A stretch of 64,000 nucleotides of DNA from Clostridia bacterium (GTDB lineage: Bacteria > Bacillota > Clostridia > UBA1381). A model generated the notes under the pieces. That model saw nothing but the letters and a program-made list of their open reading frames with translations. It was not told where the DNA came from and did not search any database. Positions within the stretch are counted from its first letter, which is position 1, and each line of letters starts with the position of its first letter. Shown piece by piece: positions 53,939 through 61,977 of the stretch. Where the stretch lies: positions 62,001 through 126,000 of the forward strand of contig CAADTH010000029.1 of the NCBI GenBank assembly GCA_900751885.1. The letters are read 5' to 3'. The position numbers were made by a program, and so were the translations under genes.

Positions 53939-56074
53939 TTATGCACGTATCTGTGCCGTCCGAAGCACTGTATGCTTTTGCGGATTCGGGCGGAATAACA
54001 GCAATAAATAGACTGCTAAAACCAAAACCGCAGCTATGCTCCCTACACCAAAGCCACCGCCCGTAACTAGATTACCGAACTGATAGACCATCAAAGCCAC
54101 CGTATACGCAAACACTGTCTGATATCCAATCGCAAAAAGAGTCCATTTTGCGCTTGCCATCTCTCTTTTGATTGCTCCGATTGCCGCAAAGCACGGCGCA
54201 CAGAGCAGGTTGAATACCAAAAATGATACCGCCGCCGCCGCGGTCGGAAACATCTGCATCGTCGCCGCCCAAAGTCCAGCATCATCCTCAGCCACTTCTG
54301 CCAGTCCATTGAGCACACCGAAGGTACCGACCACATTTTCCTTTGCCACAAGCCCTGAAATGGTTGCAACAGCCGCCTTCCAATTATCAAAGCCAAGCGG
54401 CGCAAAAATCCATGCGATGGCATTTCCAATATAAGAAAGCAGGCTTGCTTCCTCCTCTACCATGGTAAATTGCCCTGCATCCCATCCAAAGCTGGATAAA
54501 AACCAAATCAGTCCACAGGCCACAAAAATAACTGTACCTGCTTTGATGATGAACGCTCTCGCACGCTCCCACATATGAATGAATACGCTTTTTCCAGCTG
54601 GAATATGATACTGCGGAAGCTCCATTACAAATGGAGCAGGCTCGCCTGCAAATAGTCTCATCTTCTTGAGCATAATACCAGAGACGACGACTGCCGCAAT
54701 TCCCATAAAGTACATTGCAGGTGCCATCCACCATGCTCCGCCCATAATTGCACCTGCAATCAGTGCGATAACGGGCAGCTTTGCACTGCATGGAATAAAC
54801 GTAGTCGTCATAATTGTCATGCGGCGGTCCTTCTCATTTTCAATCGTCTTTGTAGCCATAATTCCCGGCACGCCGCATCCAGACGAAATAAGCATTGGAA
54901 TAAAGCTCTTTCCGGAAAGTCCAAATTTTCTGAATATGCGATCCATAATAAACGCGACACGCGCCATATAACCGCAATCCTCGAGTATAGACAAAAAGAA
55001 AAACAAAATCAGCATCTGCGGCACAAATCCAAGCACTGCCCCCACGCCGCCGATGATTCCATCCACGACCAGCCCATTCAGCCACCCCGCCGCTCCAACA
55101 TTCTCCAGAAAAGCCGCTACTGCCGGCTGAATCCATTCTCCAAACAGGGTATCATTCGTCCAATCTGTCACGATAGCCCCCAGCCAGGTAACAGATATAA
55201 AATACACGATTCCCATTACTGCAATAAAGATCGGCAGGGCGAGAAAGCGGTTTGTGACAATTCGGTCGATTTTGTCTGAAAGCGTCATCCGCCGCGTTCT
55301 TTTCTTGACACAGCGCTTCATTAAATTGGAGATATAGTCATAGCGCTCATTTGTGATGATGCTCTCAGAATCATCATCAAATATTTTTTCAGCAGATTGA
55401 ATGATTTTTTCTATCTTTTCTTGTTCCTTATCGCGAAATACGAGCTTTTCCATCACCTTTTCATCTCGCTCAAACACCTTGACTGCATACCAGCGTGCCT
55501 GCTGTGATGGCACACAGGACGAAACAAGTGCTTGTATGTCCTCCAGCGCCTCTTCTACTTTTTTGCTGAATCTATGTACTGCAAAAGCGCTTTGTCCCTT
55601 TGACGCAATGGCTGTCTCTGCAGCCTCTGTGCAGCCACTTCCCTTTAATGCCGAGGTCTCAACGATCTTACACCCCAGTGATTCGCTTAACTTTCTGATG
55701 TCAATTTGATCGCCGTTTTTCTTTACCAAGTCCATCATGTTGAGTGCAATCACAGTTGGAATTCCAAGCTCCAGTATCTGTGTTGTTAAGTATAGATTTC
55801 GCTCCAGATTGGTACCGTCCACTAAATTGATGATTACATCCGGCTTTTCATCAATTAAATAATTTCGGCTGACCACTTCCTCCAATGTATAAGGAGACAG
55901 TGAGTATATTCCTGGAAGGTCAGTGATGATGACATCCTTATGCCCCTTTAATTTCCCTTCCTTTTTCTCTACTGTAACTCCCGGCCAATTCCCCACATAC
56001 TGGCTGCTTCCTGTCAAATCATTGAACATTGTTGTTTTACCGCAGTTTGGATTTCCTACAAGTGCAATTTTCAT
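53939..56074 (-). CDS. feoB: Ferrous iron transport protein B
   Basis: 711 residues. FeoB imports Fe2+ using an N-terminal GTPase domain. G1 is GNPNCGKTT, G3 DLPGIYS and G4 NMMD, followed by a helical spacer (about 150-260) and about ten membrane helices, including the two Gate regions (SGCGVPGIMATKT and later). AAAGGAGG precedes the ATG. A DtxR-type palindrome (56097-56114) lies just upstream, between feoA and feoB. Confidence 0.96.
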   Translation of the reverse strand: MKIALVGNPNCGKTTMFNDLTGSSQYVGNWPGVTVEKKEGKLKGHKDVIITDLPGIYSLSPYTLEEVVSRNYLIDEKPDVIINLVDGTNLERNLYLTTQILELGIPTVIALNMMDLVKKNGDQIDIRKLSESLGCKIVETSALKGSGCTEAAETAIASKGQSAFAVHRFSKKVEEALEDIQALVSSCVPSQQARWYAVKVFERDEKVMEKLVFRDKEQEKIEKIIQSAEKIFDDDSESIITNERYDYISNLMKRCVKKRTRRMTLSDKIDRIVTNRFLALPIFIAVMGIVYFISVTWLGAIVTDWTNDTLFGEWIQPAVAAFLENVGAAGWLNGLVVDGIIGGVGAVLGFVPQMLILFFFLSILEDCGYMARVAFIMDRIFRKFGLSGKSFIPMLISSGCGVPGIMATKTIENEKDRRMTIMTTTFIPCSAKLPVIALIAGAIMGGAWWMAPAMYFMGIAAVVVSGIMLKKMRLFAGEPAPFVMELPQYHIPAGKSVFIHMWERARAFIIKAGTVIFVACGLIWFLSSFGWDAGQFTMVEEEASLLSYIGNAIAWIFAPLGFDNWKAAVATISGLVAKENVVGTFGVLNGLAEVAEDDAGLWAATMQMFPTAAAAVSFLVFNLLCAPCFAAIGAIKREMASAKWTLFAIGYQTVFAYTVALMVYQFGNLVTGGGFGVGSIAAVLVLAVYLLLLFRPNPQKHTVLRTAQIRA

Positions 56075-56096
56075 GCTGTTCCTCCTTTATGCTTTC

Positions 56097-56114
56097 GGTT
56101 AGTCTGAGCTAACC
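56097..56114. promoter_or_regulatory. DtxR-type operator, between feoA and feoB
   Basis: GGTTAG-N6-CTAACC, the same architecture as the two sites upstream of the feoA genes. A site inside the operon suggests separate repression of feoB. Confidence 0.7.
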
Positions 56115-56128
56115 AGATGTCAAAAAAA

Positions 56129-56350
56129 TTATTCTACCTCTATATACTCTGCGTCAGCCTTGCGGATAGACAACTCATATCCTCTGACTGTAAGCTCCAC
56201 CGGGTCCCCAAGTGGGGCAACCTTTCTGATATACACATCTGTTCCTCTGGTAAGCCCCATGTCCATAATCCTCCGTTTTACTGCCCCTGTGCCTATAAGG
56301 CGCGTCACTGTCACTGTCTCTCCACATTTGCTATCCTTTAATGTTTTCAT
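56129..56350 (-). CDS. feoA: FeoA domain protein (second of two)
   Basis: 73 residues from the ATG at 56350 (MKTLKDSKCGETVTV), preceded by GGAGAGAAG. It is a small SH3-like domain that binds FeoB and is needed for iron uptake. MDMGLTRGTDVYIRKVAPLGDP is the typical core. It directly follows another FeoA-domain gene; twin feoA genes are common in clostridia. Confidence 0.9.
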   Translation of the reverse strand: MKTLKDSKCGETVTVTRLIGTGAVKRRIMDMGLTRGTDVYIRKVAPLGDPVELTVRGYELSIRKADAEYIEVE

Positions 56351-56360
56351 TTCTTCTCTC

Positions 56361-56573
56361 CTATCCCACCATAATTTTGCGTGCCATCCCTTTTCCAATC
56401 GCAATCCGTGTATCCTTGATATTGACGATGACATTTCCGCCAATTTCAGAAACAACGGTAATATCGCCCCCTTCGACAAATCCAAGGGAAATCAAAAACT
56501 TTTTTACCGTTTCCTTGCCTGTAATCTGTATGATTTTTTGCGTCTCTCCAATTTGCATCATTGTCAGCGGCAT
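56361..56573 (-). CDS. feoA: FeoA domain protein (first of two)
   Basis: 70 residues: an SH3-like FeoA domain with FLISLGFVEGGDITVVSEIGG and the tail KDTRIAIGKGMARKIMV. It is the first gene of the feo operon, with GAAGGAGG upstream. The two FeoA proteins are clearly different, so they may have distinct roles. Confidence 0.9.
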   Translation of the reverse strand: MPLTMMQIGETQKIIQITGKETVKKFLISLGFVEGGDITVVSEIGGNVIVNIKDTRIAIGKGMARKIMVG

Positions 56574-56608
56574 CCTATATCCTCCTTCTCATTAGATAAA
56601 ACAAACTC

Positions 56609-56626
56609 AGTTAGATACAGCTAACT
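56609..56626. promoter_or_regulatory. DtxR-type operator 2, feo leader
   Basis: AGTTAG-N6-CTAACT, a perfect inverted repeat with the same 6-base spacer as its neighbours. It lies downstream of the feo transcription start. Confidence 0.7.
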
Positions 56627-56641
56627 ATAGTTCCAAATTTT

Positions 56642-56665
56642 AGAGGTTAGTTACATCTAACCTCT
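56642..56665. promoter_or_regulatory. DtxR-type operator 1, at the feo transcription start
   Basis: AGAGGTTAG-N6-CTAACCTCT, nine-base arms. It covers the expected start of feo transcription, so a bound regulator would block RNA polymerase. Confidence 0.8.
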
Positions 56666-56676
56666 TTGTCTTTTTT

Positions 56677-56705
56677 AGTGTACTTCATTTTTCCTCATTT
56701 GTCAA
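56677..56705 (-). promoter_or_regulatory. Promoter of the feo operon
   Basis: Minus-strand TTGACA (56705-56700) and TACACT (56682-56677) are spaced by 17 bases. Operators 1 and 2 lie immediately downstream. Confidence 0.75.
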
Positions 56706-56746
56706 GGATTCCGTTTGAATTTTTTAAAAAAATATGGTAAAATAAA

Positions 56747-56821
56747 AGCATCTCCTCTTTTTACCTTAACAGGAAAGAATAAAATTGAGAAGAAGATAGA
56801 AGCAACAAAAGAGGAGATGCT
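56747..56821 (+). ncRNA. Candidate small RNA / hairpin unit 1
   Basis: AGCATCTCCTCTTTT and AAAAGAGGAGATGCT form a perfect 15-bp stem with a 45-base loop. A TTGAAT-17-TAAAAT promoter lies directly upstream (56715-56743). Expression is not shown. No U tract follows the stem on this strand; on the minus strand TTTTATTTT follows. Confidence 0.4.
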
Positions 56822-56851
56822 GAAATGAATTGAAATTATGGTATAATATAA

Positions 56852-56922
56852 GTGTTTCCTCTTTTATCTTTTAGGCAGAGATATATCATTTGGAAACAAT
56901 GAGTCAAAAAAAGAGGAAACAC
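56852..56922 (+). ncRNA. Candidate small RNA / hairpin unit 2
   Basis: GTGTTTCCTCTTTT and AAAAGAGGAAACAC form a perfect 14-bp stem with a 43-base loop. An extended -10 (TGGTATAAT) precedes it. Stem bases differ from unit 1 in a compensating way. Confidence 0.4.
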
Positions 56923-56954
56923 CGAACCAAATTTGAAACTATGGTATAATAAAA

Positions 56955-57027
56955 GTGTTTTCTCTTTTGTTCATACATCAACAGAAAAACAGCTTGTAGA
57001 ACATTCAATCAAGAAAAGAGAAAATAC
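56955..57027 (+). ncRNA. Candidate small RNA / hairpin unit 3
   Basis: GTGTTTTCTCTTTT and AAAAGAGAAAATAC form a 14-bp stem with one G-U pair and a 45-base loop, after TGGTATAAT. The CCTC to TCTC change on one arm is matched by GAGG to GAGA on the other. Confidence 0.4.
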
Positions 57028-57087
57028 CGAGACGAACTGAAATTATAGTAAAATAAAACCCAATCTAGAATGCGGAGGAACTGCCGG

Positions 57088-57462
57088 ATGAAATTACAGG
57101 AATCTGGAGAAAATTATCTTGAAACGATTTTAATACTGCAAAACCGTACTGGTTTTGTTCGTTCGATTGATATTGCAAATGAACTTGGTTTTAGCAAACC
57201 GAGCATCAGCCATGCTGTAACGCTTTTGCGTGAGGCCGGATATATCACAATGGATTCCCATACCAATCAGATTTTATTGACTGATTCAGGCCGGACGATT
57301 GCCGAGCAAATTTATGAGAGACACTGTGTGATTTCCAGATTTTTTATATCTCTGGGCGTCAATGAAAAAACGGCGTTGGCTGACGCCTGTAAGATTGAGC
57401 ATGATATCAGTGAGGAAACCTTTCAGAAAATCAAAGAATATTTAAACGCCTTAGATTCATAA
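57088..57462 (+). CDS. DtxR/MntR family metal-dependent regulator
   Basis: 124 residues from the ATG at 57088 (GCGGAGGAA upstream); an earlier ATG at 57070 lies before the ribosome site. The winged helix has SIDIANELGFSKPSISHAVTLLREAGY, and the metal-binding dimer domain has RHCVISRFFISLGV and KIEHDIS, with Glu, Cys and His ligand candidates. It lacks the SH3 domain, as MntR does. Its position opposite feo and the GGTTAG palindromes make it the likely iron or manganese sensor for feo. Confidence 0.92.
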   Translation: MKLQESGENYLETILILQNRTGFVRSIDIANELGFSKPSISHAVTLLREAGYITMDSHTNQILLTDSGRTIAEQIYERHCVISRFFISLGVNEKTALADACKIEHDISEETFQKIKEYLNALDS

Positions 57463-57522
57463 AAACCACTCGTTGTATCGCATTGATACATACTGATATC
57501 TTTGATTTCCAATTTCATATTA

Positions 57523-57567
57523 AAAATAAAAATGAGCAAGCATTGTCTTGCTCATTTTTATTTTTTC
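57523..57567. terminator. Bidirectional terminator between dtxR-family gene and ecfS
   Basis: AAAAATGAGCAAG pairs with CTTGCTCATTTTT around CATTGT, with A/T tails on both sides, between converging genes. Confidence 0.9.
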
Positions 57568-57595
57568 ACCCCACATGGTGCATAGATGAGTTTCT

Positions 57596-58300
57596 TTATT
57601 CTTCCTCTTCTATCAATCCATACTTGATTTTGATTCTGTGTAAAATTCTTACCATCGGTTTAGTCAGAAGGAATAAAAATACCGCTGTCCCAACTGCAAA
57701 TATGGTGTTAAACCAAAATCCGGACGCATAAATTGCGGTAATGGTCTGCCAGGTAATGTCCTGTGTAAACCCAACAATCGACCAAATATCCACAATCGCT
57801 CCATACAGATACCCGGCGAGCACTCCGAAGATACACACCGACACCCTATTTTCCCCAAGCTTCATCCTCTTTGCCAGAAGTCCTGCCAAAAATCCAATGA
57901 TGCCACAGCAAAACATCTGCCATGGCGTCCATGGTCCCTGTCCAAAAAAGAAATTGGAGGAAAGCATTGACACAGAACCACACAAAAATCCAGCCTCCGC
58001 GCCAAAAGAAATACCCGTAATCATGACAAGCGCAAGAATTGGCTTAAACTGCGGCAAAAAGGAAAACGCAACCCTGCTCGCCGCCGCCAGTGCCGTCATG
58101 ACTGCAATCGGTATAAGCTCCCGCACCTTTGGTTTTCGGCTTTCGAAAATCAAAAAAAAAGGAAGCATGGAAAGTATAACAATCGCTGTACTCGTGATTG
58201 CGTAATTGCGGTCTCCCAAATACACGCCGCACCCAATTATCACGGGTATCACCACCAAAATAATCACTGCCGCTAAAATCAACCGTTTGTTTCTGTACAT
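57596..58300 (-). CDS. ECF transporter substrate-binding (S) component
   Basis: 234 residues with about six hydrophobic segments (first at 7-28) and conserved FFGQGPWTPWQMFCCGIIGFLAGLL, a common motif of ECF S components. The S component binds the vitamin or cofactor and is driven by EcfA/EcfT. It overlaps the ATPase gene by 22 bases. Neighbouring DUF4430 proteins suggest a corrinoid or related ligand; the sequence alone does not prove this. Confidence 0.82.
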   Translation of the reverse strand: MYRNKRLILAAVIILVVIPVIIGCGVYLGDRNYAITSTAIVILSMLPFFLIFESRKPKVRELIPIAVMTALAAASRVAFSFLPQFKPILALVMITGISFGAEAGFLCGSVSMLSSNFFFGQGPWTPWQMFCCGIIGFLAGLLAKRMKLGENRVSVCIFGVLAGYLYGAIVDIWSIVGFTQDITWQTITAIYASGFWFNTIFAVGTAVFLFLLTKPMVRILHRIKIKYGLIEEEE

Positions 58301-59907
58301 TGTTGTATCCTTTCTATCACATCACCACAGGTAATTGCCTTTGGACATCTATGCCGCACTATGCGGTTCGCTGATGTCGTGTAATAGCTGTTTCCGGCAA
58401 AGAATTCTGTCGGGGTATCCTCGGAAATGACTTCGCCATCAAAAAACATGGCACACCTGTCTGTATACTGTGCTGCGAATTCAATGTCATGTGTCGCAAG
58501 AATAATTGTCTTCCCACTCTCTGCGAGCAATCTCAGTATCTCAGCAAGCTCTTCCTTAAATGCCGCATCCAGTCCCTTTGTCGGCTCATCCAAAAGTAAA
58601 ATTTCCGGATTCGTCAAAAGAAGCTTTGCAAATGCCACCTTTTGCATTTCCCCTCCGCTCAAATCAAAGGGATGCGCGTCGAGCAAGTCGGAAAGTCCAA
58701 GCCTTTCTACCACGGTTGCATATTGCTTTGACACTTCCTCAAGCTCCTTCTTCACACTGTTTTGGGTGAATAACGCCTGTGGAGCCTGTGGCAACAGCAC
58801 TGTTTTCCTATTGCTTCTTTCCCTGCGGCAGGTCTTCTCTCCAAACAACCGAATGCGTCCCCGGTATGGCTTATAAATGCCGGCAAGCGTTCCAAGCAGT
58901 GTGGATTTTCCCGCTCCATTCGCTCCGAGAATACATAGCACCTCTCCCCTGTACGCCTCCAGTTTCACTCCACGCAGAACATCCGGCAGGTCTTTTTCAT
59001 ACCGAAACCAGACCTCATCCAATTTTAGCACCGCATACAGCGTTTTTCTCTCCTTTGGCTCAACCTCTTCCGCCTTGATGCAGGGATATCTCCTGTCAAT
59101 CCACTGTCTGCCCTCTTTCACTGAAACCGGCGCCATCGCAACGTCATGCTCCACTGCATGATAAATCCGCATTACCGCAGGAAAGCCCTTATAGATTGGA
59201 AGCGCCTCTACATCCTTCGCGGCTGCCCTCGGCGTTCCATCAAACACAATTTTCCCCCCGTCCATCACCAAAACCCGATCTGCCACGCCAAACGCTTCCT
59301 CTAAGCGATGCTCGCTCAAAAGAATCGTGATACCCAAATCACGATTTAATTTTCGAAGCGTCTCAATAAACTCTGTTGCGGCGATTGGGTCAAGCTGGGA
59401 TGTAGGCTCATCCAAAATCAAAATTTTCGGCTGCATCACCATGACAGAGGCAAGGTTTAGCATCTGTTTCTGTCCGCCTGACAGCTCATTCACGTTTTTT
59501 CGAAACCAACCTGCAATCCCAAGAAAGCTTGCAATCTCGGCGACTCTCCGCCGAATAATACCGCTGTCTATTCCTAAATTCTCCAGACCAAACGCAAGCT
59601 CATGCCAGACCTTGTCTGTGACAATTTGATTGTCTGGGTTCTGCATCACAAACCCGATTTCCGAGGCAGATTTGCGAAGCTCTATTTTCTCGAGAGGTTG
59701 TCCATCATACAAAATTTCACCTGTACGACTGCCATGCGGCGTAATCTCCTTTTTGAATTGGCGCAGAAGTGTACTCTTTCCACAGCCAGATGTGCCGCAC
59801 AGCACAATAAATTCTCCCTGACGAACTGTCAGATTAATTGCTTTCAGCGCCTGTTTTTTTGATGCCGGATAGGAAAAAGAAACATTCTTTACCGTAAAAA
59901 GGTCCAT
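58279..59907 (-). CDS. ECF transporter double ATPase (EcfA fusion)
   Basis: 542 residues holding two ABC domains in one chain: the first with GTSGCGKST and NELSGGQKQMLNLAS, the second with GANGAGKST and FDLSGGEMQKVAFAK. Each has its Walker B (LILDEPTSQLD, LLLDEPTKGLD). It would serve as both EcfA1 and EcfA2 for the adjacent EcfT and S components, making a dedicated (group I) transporter. Starts 19 bases inside the EcfT end. Confidence 0.92.
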   Translation of the reverse strand: MDLFTVKNVSFSYPASKKQALKAINLTVRQGEFIVLCGTSGCGKSTLLRQFKKEITPHGSRTGEILYDGQPLEKIELRKSASEIGFVMQNPDNQIVTDKVWHELAFGLENLGIDSGIIRRRVAEIASFLGIAGWFRKNVNELSGGQKQMLNLASVMVMQPKILILDEPTSQLDPIAATEFIETLRKLNRDLGITILLSEHRLEEAFGVADRVLVMDGGKIVFDGTPRAAAKDVEALPIYKGFPAVMRIYHAVEHDVAMAPVSVKEGRQWIDRRYPCIKAEEVEPKERKTLYAVLKLDEVWFRYEKDLPDVLRGVKLEAYRGEVLCILGANGAGKSTLLGTLAGIYKPYRGRIRLFGEKTCRRERSNRKTVLLPQAPQALFTQNSVKKELEEVSKQYATVVERLGLSDLLDAHPFDLSGGEMQKVAFAKLLLTNPEILLLDEPTKGLDAAFKEELAEILRLLAESGKTIILATHDIEFAAQYTDRCAMFFDGEVISEDTPTEFFAGNSYYTTSANRIVRHRCPKAITCGDVIERIQQCTETNG

Positions 59908-60761
59908 CTAATCTCCTCCTGTACCTGTAAAATCAAAGGAAAGCAGCATATGATTGCCCAAAAAACGGATGCGAACACAACCGATGTATTCTGTGCTGAC
60001 TTTAGAAACGGATAGTACTGAAAAAACATCATTCCTCGAACTCCCATCAAAATCACTGAACCGCTTAAAAGAAGCAGTCCGATTCCACAGATGGTATCCC
60101 GAGCTGTAAAGCGGTACAACGAGAATGTACTTCTCCCGTGCAGTCCATACCCGCGCGCCTTCATGGAATCTGCTGTCTCAATCGCATTTTCGAGCGTCCA
60201 TGTCGTCAGACTGGAAAGCATTTGTCCGCCGCTTTCAATTCTCTGTATGAAATTTCCTGTAGACAAGCCCTTCCCAATTCCTTTTTGACAAGCCGCAATC
60301 ACATTTGCCTGATGCTTAATTTTGGGAACCAAACGCAGTGACATGGAAAAAATTAAAGCCACTGCCGGAGACAGTTTTCCAAACAAGTACAAAAATTTAT
60401 CTGATGTGATAATTTTGTTATAGCTGATGAACCACAGCAATACTGTCATCAGCATCATTGCCGCAGAGATTCCATATAATATGGATTCCATCGTAATAGG
60501 ATTGTCTCCAAAATACCATAAAATTGTCACGCCACGGTGGCTAAAGAGTGGATTAATGACTGCAATGATGAAAAAAGCTGGTACCATGAAAAAAAGACCA
60601 AGTCTTTTTTTGTCTCTTTTTTTCAGATAAAGTACATGTAACAGTGCGGCAAAAAAGCTGACCGCCAAAAAAAGCGGATGCTGAAACCACACTGTCCCCG
60701 CAATTACAATCACAAAAAAGAAAAATGATACTGCCGGATGACATGCTTCAAACGCACTCAT
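59889..60761 (-). CDS. ECF transporter transmembrane component EcfT
   Basis: 290 residues. Hydrophobic helices at about 13-45, 55-75, 95-115 and near the C-terminus surround the long cytoplasmic helices. The coupling motifs are present as ETADSMKARGYG, typical of EcfT (AxxxRG type). It joins the ATPases to the S component. Overlaps the DUF4430 lipoprotein stop by 4 bases. Confidence 0.9.
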   Translation of the reverse strand: MSAFEACHPAVSFFFFVIVIAGTVWFQHPLFLAVSFFAALLHVLYLKKRDKKRLGLFFMVPAFFIIAVINPLFSHRGVTILWYFGDNPITMESILYGISAAMMLMTVLLWFISYNKIITSDKFLYLFGKLSPAVALIFSMSLRLVPKIKHQANVIAACQKGIGKGLSTGNFIQRIESGGQMLSSLTTWTLENAIETADSMKARGYGLHGRSTFSLYRFTARDTICGIGLLLLSGSVILMGVRGMMFFQYYPFLKSAQNTSVVFASVFWAIICCFPLILQVQEEIRWTFLR

Positions 60762-61903
60762 CGCACAATCTCCTTTCCCAAATCCCGACCGAGGTCACAT
60801 GTATAGTCCCACCTGACGATATCCCCATCCTTCAGCACGCATTTTGAGCTTCCATAATTCGCGTATGCCCCGTTGACTGCGTACATCCAGCCGCTCAGTG
60901 CGCCGCAGTCAAACTCATACAAATTATTGATTCCCTCGACATATGCCGATCCATACACTGGCGTGCTTGTACTCTCCATATGGATTTTGTTTTCCCTGCA
61001 CATCCGTTTCAGCACGCTGAACGCGGTATCCCCGTCCTCCAGCACCACCGTTGTCTCTGGCAGAATTGCGCCGCTTTTGGGTACAATCCTCTCGTCCTGG
61101 ACAGATGAATCAAGTTTCTCCCAATTCGCTACCGCCCTGTCACAGCGAATGGAAATTGTAACAGTTGGCTTTTTCTGTTGTGTGTTCACCTCAACTGCCG
61201 GTTCAGCCGCCTGATTCCCATCCTGTGTCTGTACAGGCTGGGGGCTTCTGTCCTGCTTTGGAGGCGTCTCTGTCATCTTCTGCGTCGGCTGTGTGGAAGC
61301 AGAGCGTTCCAAATCAGGGTCAGGAGTGTTTTCCGGTGCTTCTATGCTTTGTGCATTGCTTTCCTGTGTCTGTTGTTCTGTCTCCGGCGTTATATTCTTT
61401 CCTACAAGATAAAATAGCCCCTCATAATTAGAAAGAGAAAATGTCGCCGTGCCATCTATCCATTGGGCATCACAAACCTTTGCTGCTTCACCGTTTCCAG
61501 TATAAATTTCAGCAGCTTCAATCTGCCAATCTCCGCCTGGTGTGATGGAAATTGAGGGATTCCCATCCCTGGTTTTCTTATCCGGAAAAGAAAATGCTAA
61601 AATCCTTTCTGCACCCAATTCCTCTTTTCTCTCTTCTCCAGTGGAAAATGTCATGAAAAGATTCGTATCCTGTGGGTTCGTGATATCTGTCCCTACAAAC
61701 GTCCACTGATAGCGAGTCTGCCCCTCCTCTCCCTTAAAGATAGCAAGCTCCCTATCTGCCTGGAGTGCCTGGAACACCTGTGCTTTTATCATTCCATCCG
61801 CTGGAATCGTATGCTCCCTTTTCTCCTGTTTGTTGTTCCCGCATCCAGAAAGAATAAACAGCATACTCATAAAAATACACAGCCACCGCATTTTTTTCAT
61901 CAT
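60758..61903 (-). CDS. DUF4430 domain lipoprotein
   Basis: 381 residues. The signal peptide ends in a lipobox ILSGC (Cys21), so it is anchored to the outer face of the membrane. A beta-rich N-domain (about 35-170) of unknown type and a Pro/Gln/Thr-rich linker (about 175-245) precede the C-terminal DUF4430 domain, with TAFSVLKRMC, SGWMYAVNGAY and DGDIVRWDYTC. DUF4430 (Pfam PF14478) is related to the transcobalamin C-terminal domain. As first gene of the ECF operon it may pass ligand to the S component (inference). Confidence 0.85.
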   Translation of the reverse strand: MMKKMRWLCIFMSMLFILSGCGNNKQEKREHTIPADGMIKAQVFQALQADRELAIFKGEEGQTRYQWTFVGTDITNPQDTNLFMTFSTGEERKEELGAERILAFSFPDKKTRDGNPSISITPGGDWQIEAAEIYTGNGEAAKVCDAQWIDGTATFSLSNYEGLFYLVGKNITPETEQQTQESNAQSIEAPENTPDPDLERSASTQPTQKMTETPPKQDRSPQPVQTQDGNQAAEPAVEVNTQQKKPTVTISIRCDRAVANWEKLDSSVQDERIVPKSGAILPETTVVLEDGDTAFSVLKRMCRENKIHMESTSTPVYGSAYVEGINNLYEFDCGALSGWMYAVNGAYANYGSSKCVLKDGDIVRWDYTCDLGRDLGKEIVR

Positions 61904-61924
61904 CTCATCTCCTTACCCATACAT

Positions 61925-61972
61925 GAAAAAACAGGGATACCCGCTTTCCCAAAGAAAAGCGGGACAATCCCT
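61925..61972 (-). terminator. Terminator between the SLH protein and DUF4430 lipoprotein genes
   Basis: Minus-strand AGGGAT and CCCGCTTT pair with AAAGCGGG and ATCCCT, followed by GTTTTTT. No separate promoter is visible before the lipoprotein gene, so the ECF genes may be expressed by read-through. Confidence 0.8.
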
Positions 61973-61977
61973 TCTAT

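Larger units (their letters stand above)
56715..57060 (+). repeat. Tandem array of promoter-hairpin units, period 103-104 bp
   Basis: A conserved block containing TATGGTATAATAAAAG or close variants recurs with -10 boxes at 56738, 56842, 56945 and 57049 (steps 104, 103, 104). The first three are each followed by a long hairpin with a 43-45-base loop. The fourth leads into the dtxR-family gene. Spacing and promoter-like boxes are conserved; loops are not. Confidence 0.8.

Noticed and set aside
56715..57060. CRISPR-like array
   Set aside because: Only three units, the repeated part is a promoter plus inverted repeat with mutated arms, and no cas genes are near.
57596..61903. Cobalamin riboswitch for the ECF operon
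   Set aside because: Not visible in the window; the operon start would lie beyond base 64000.
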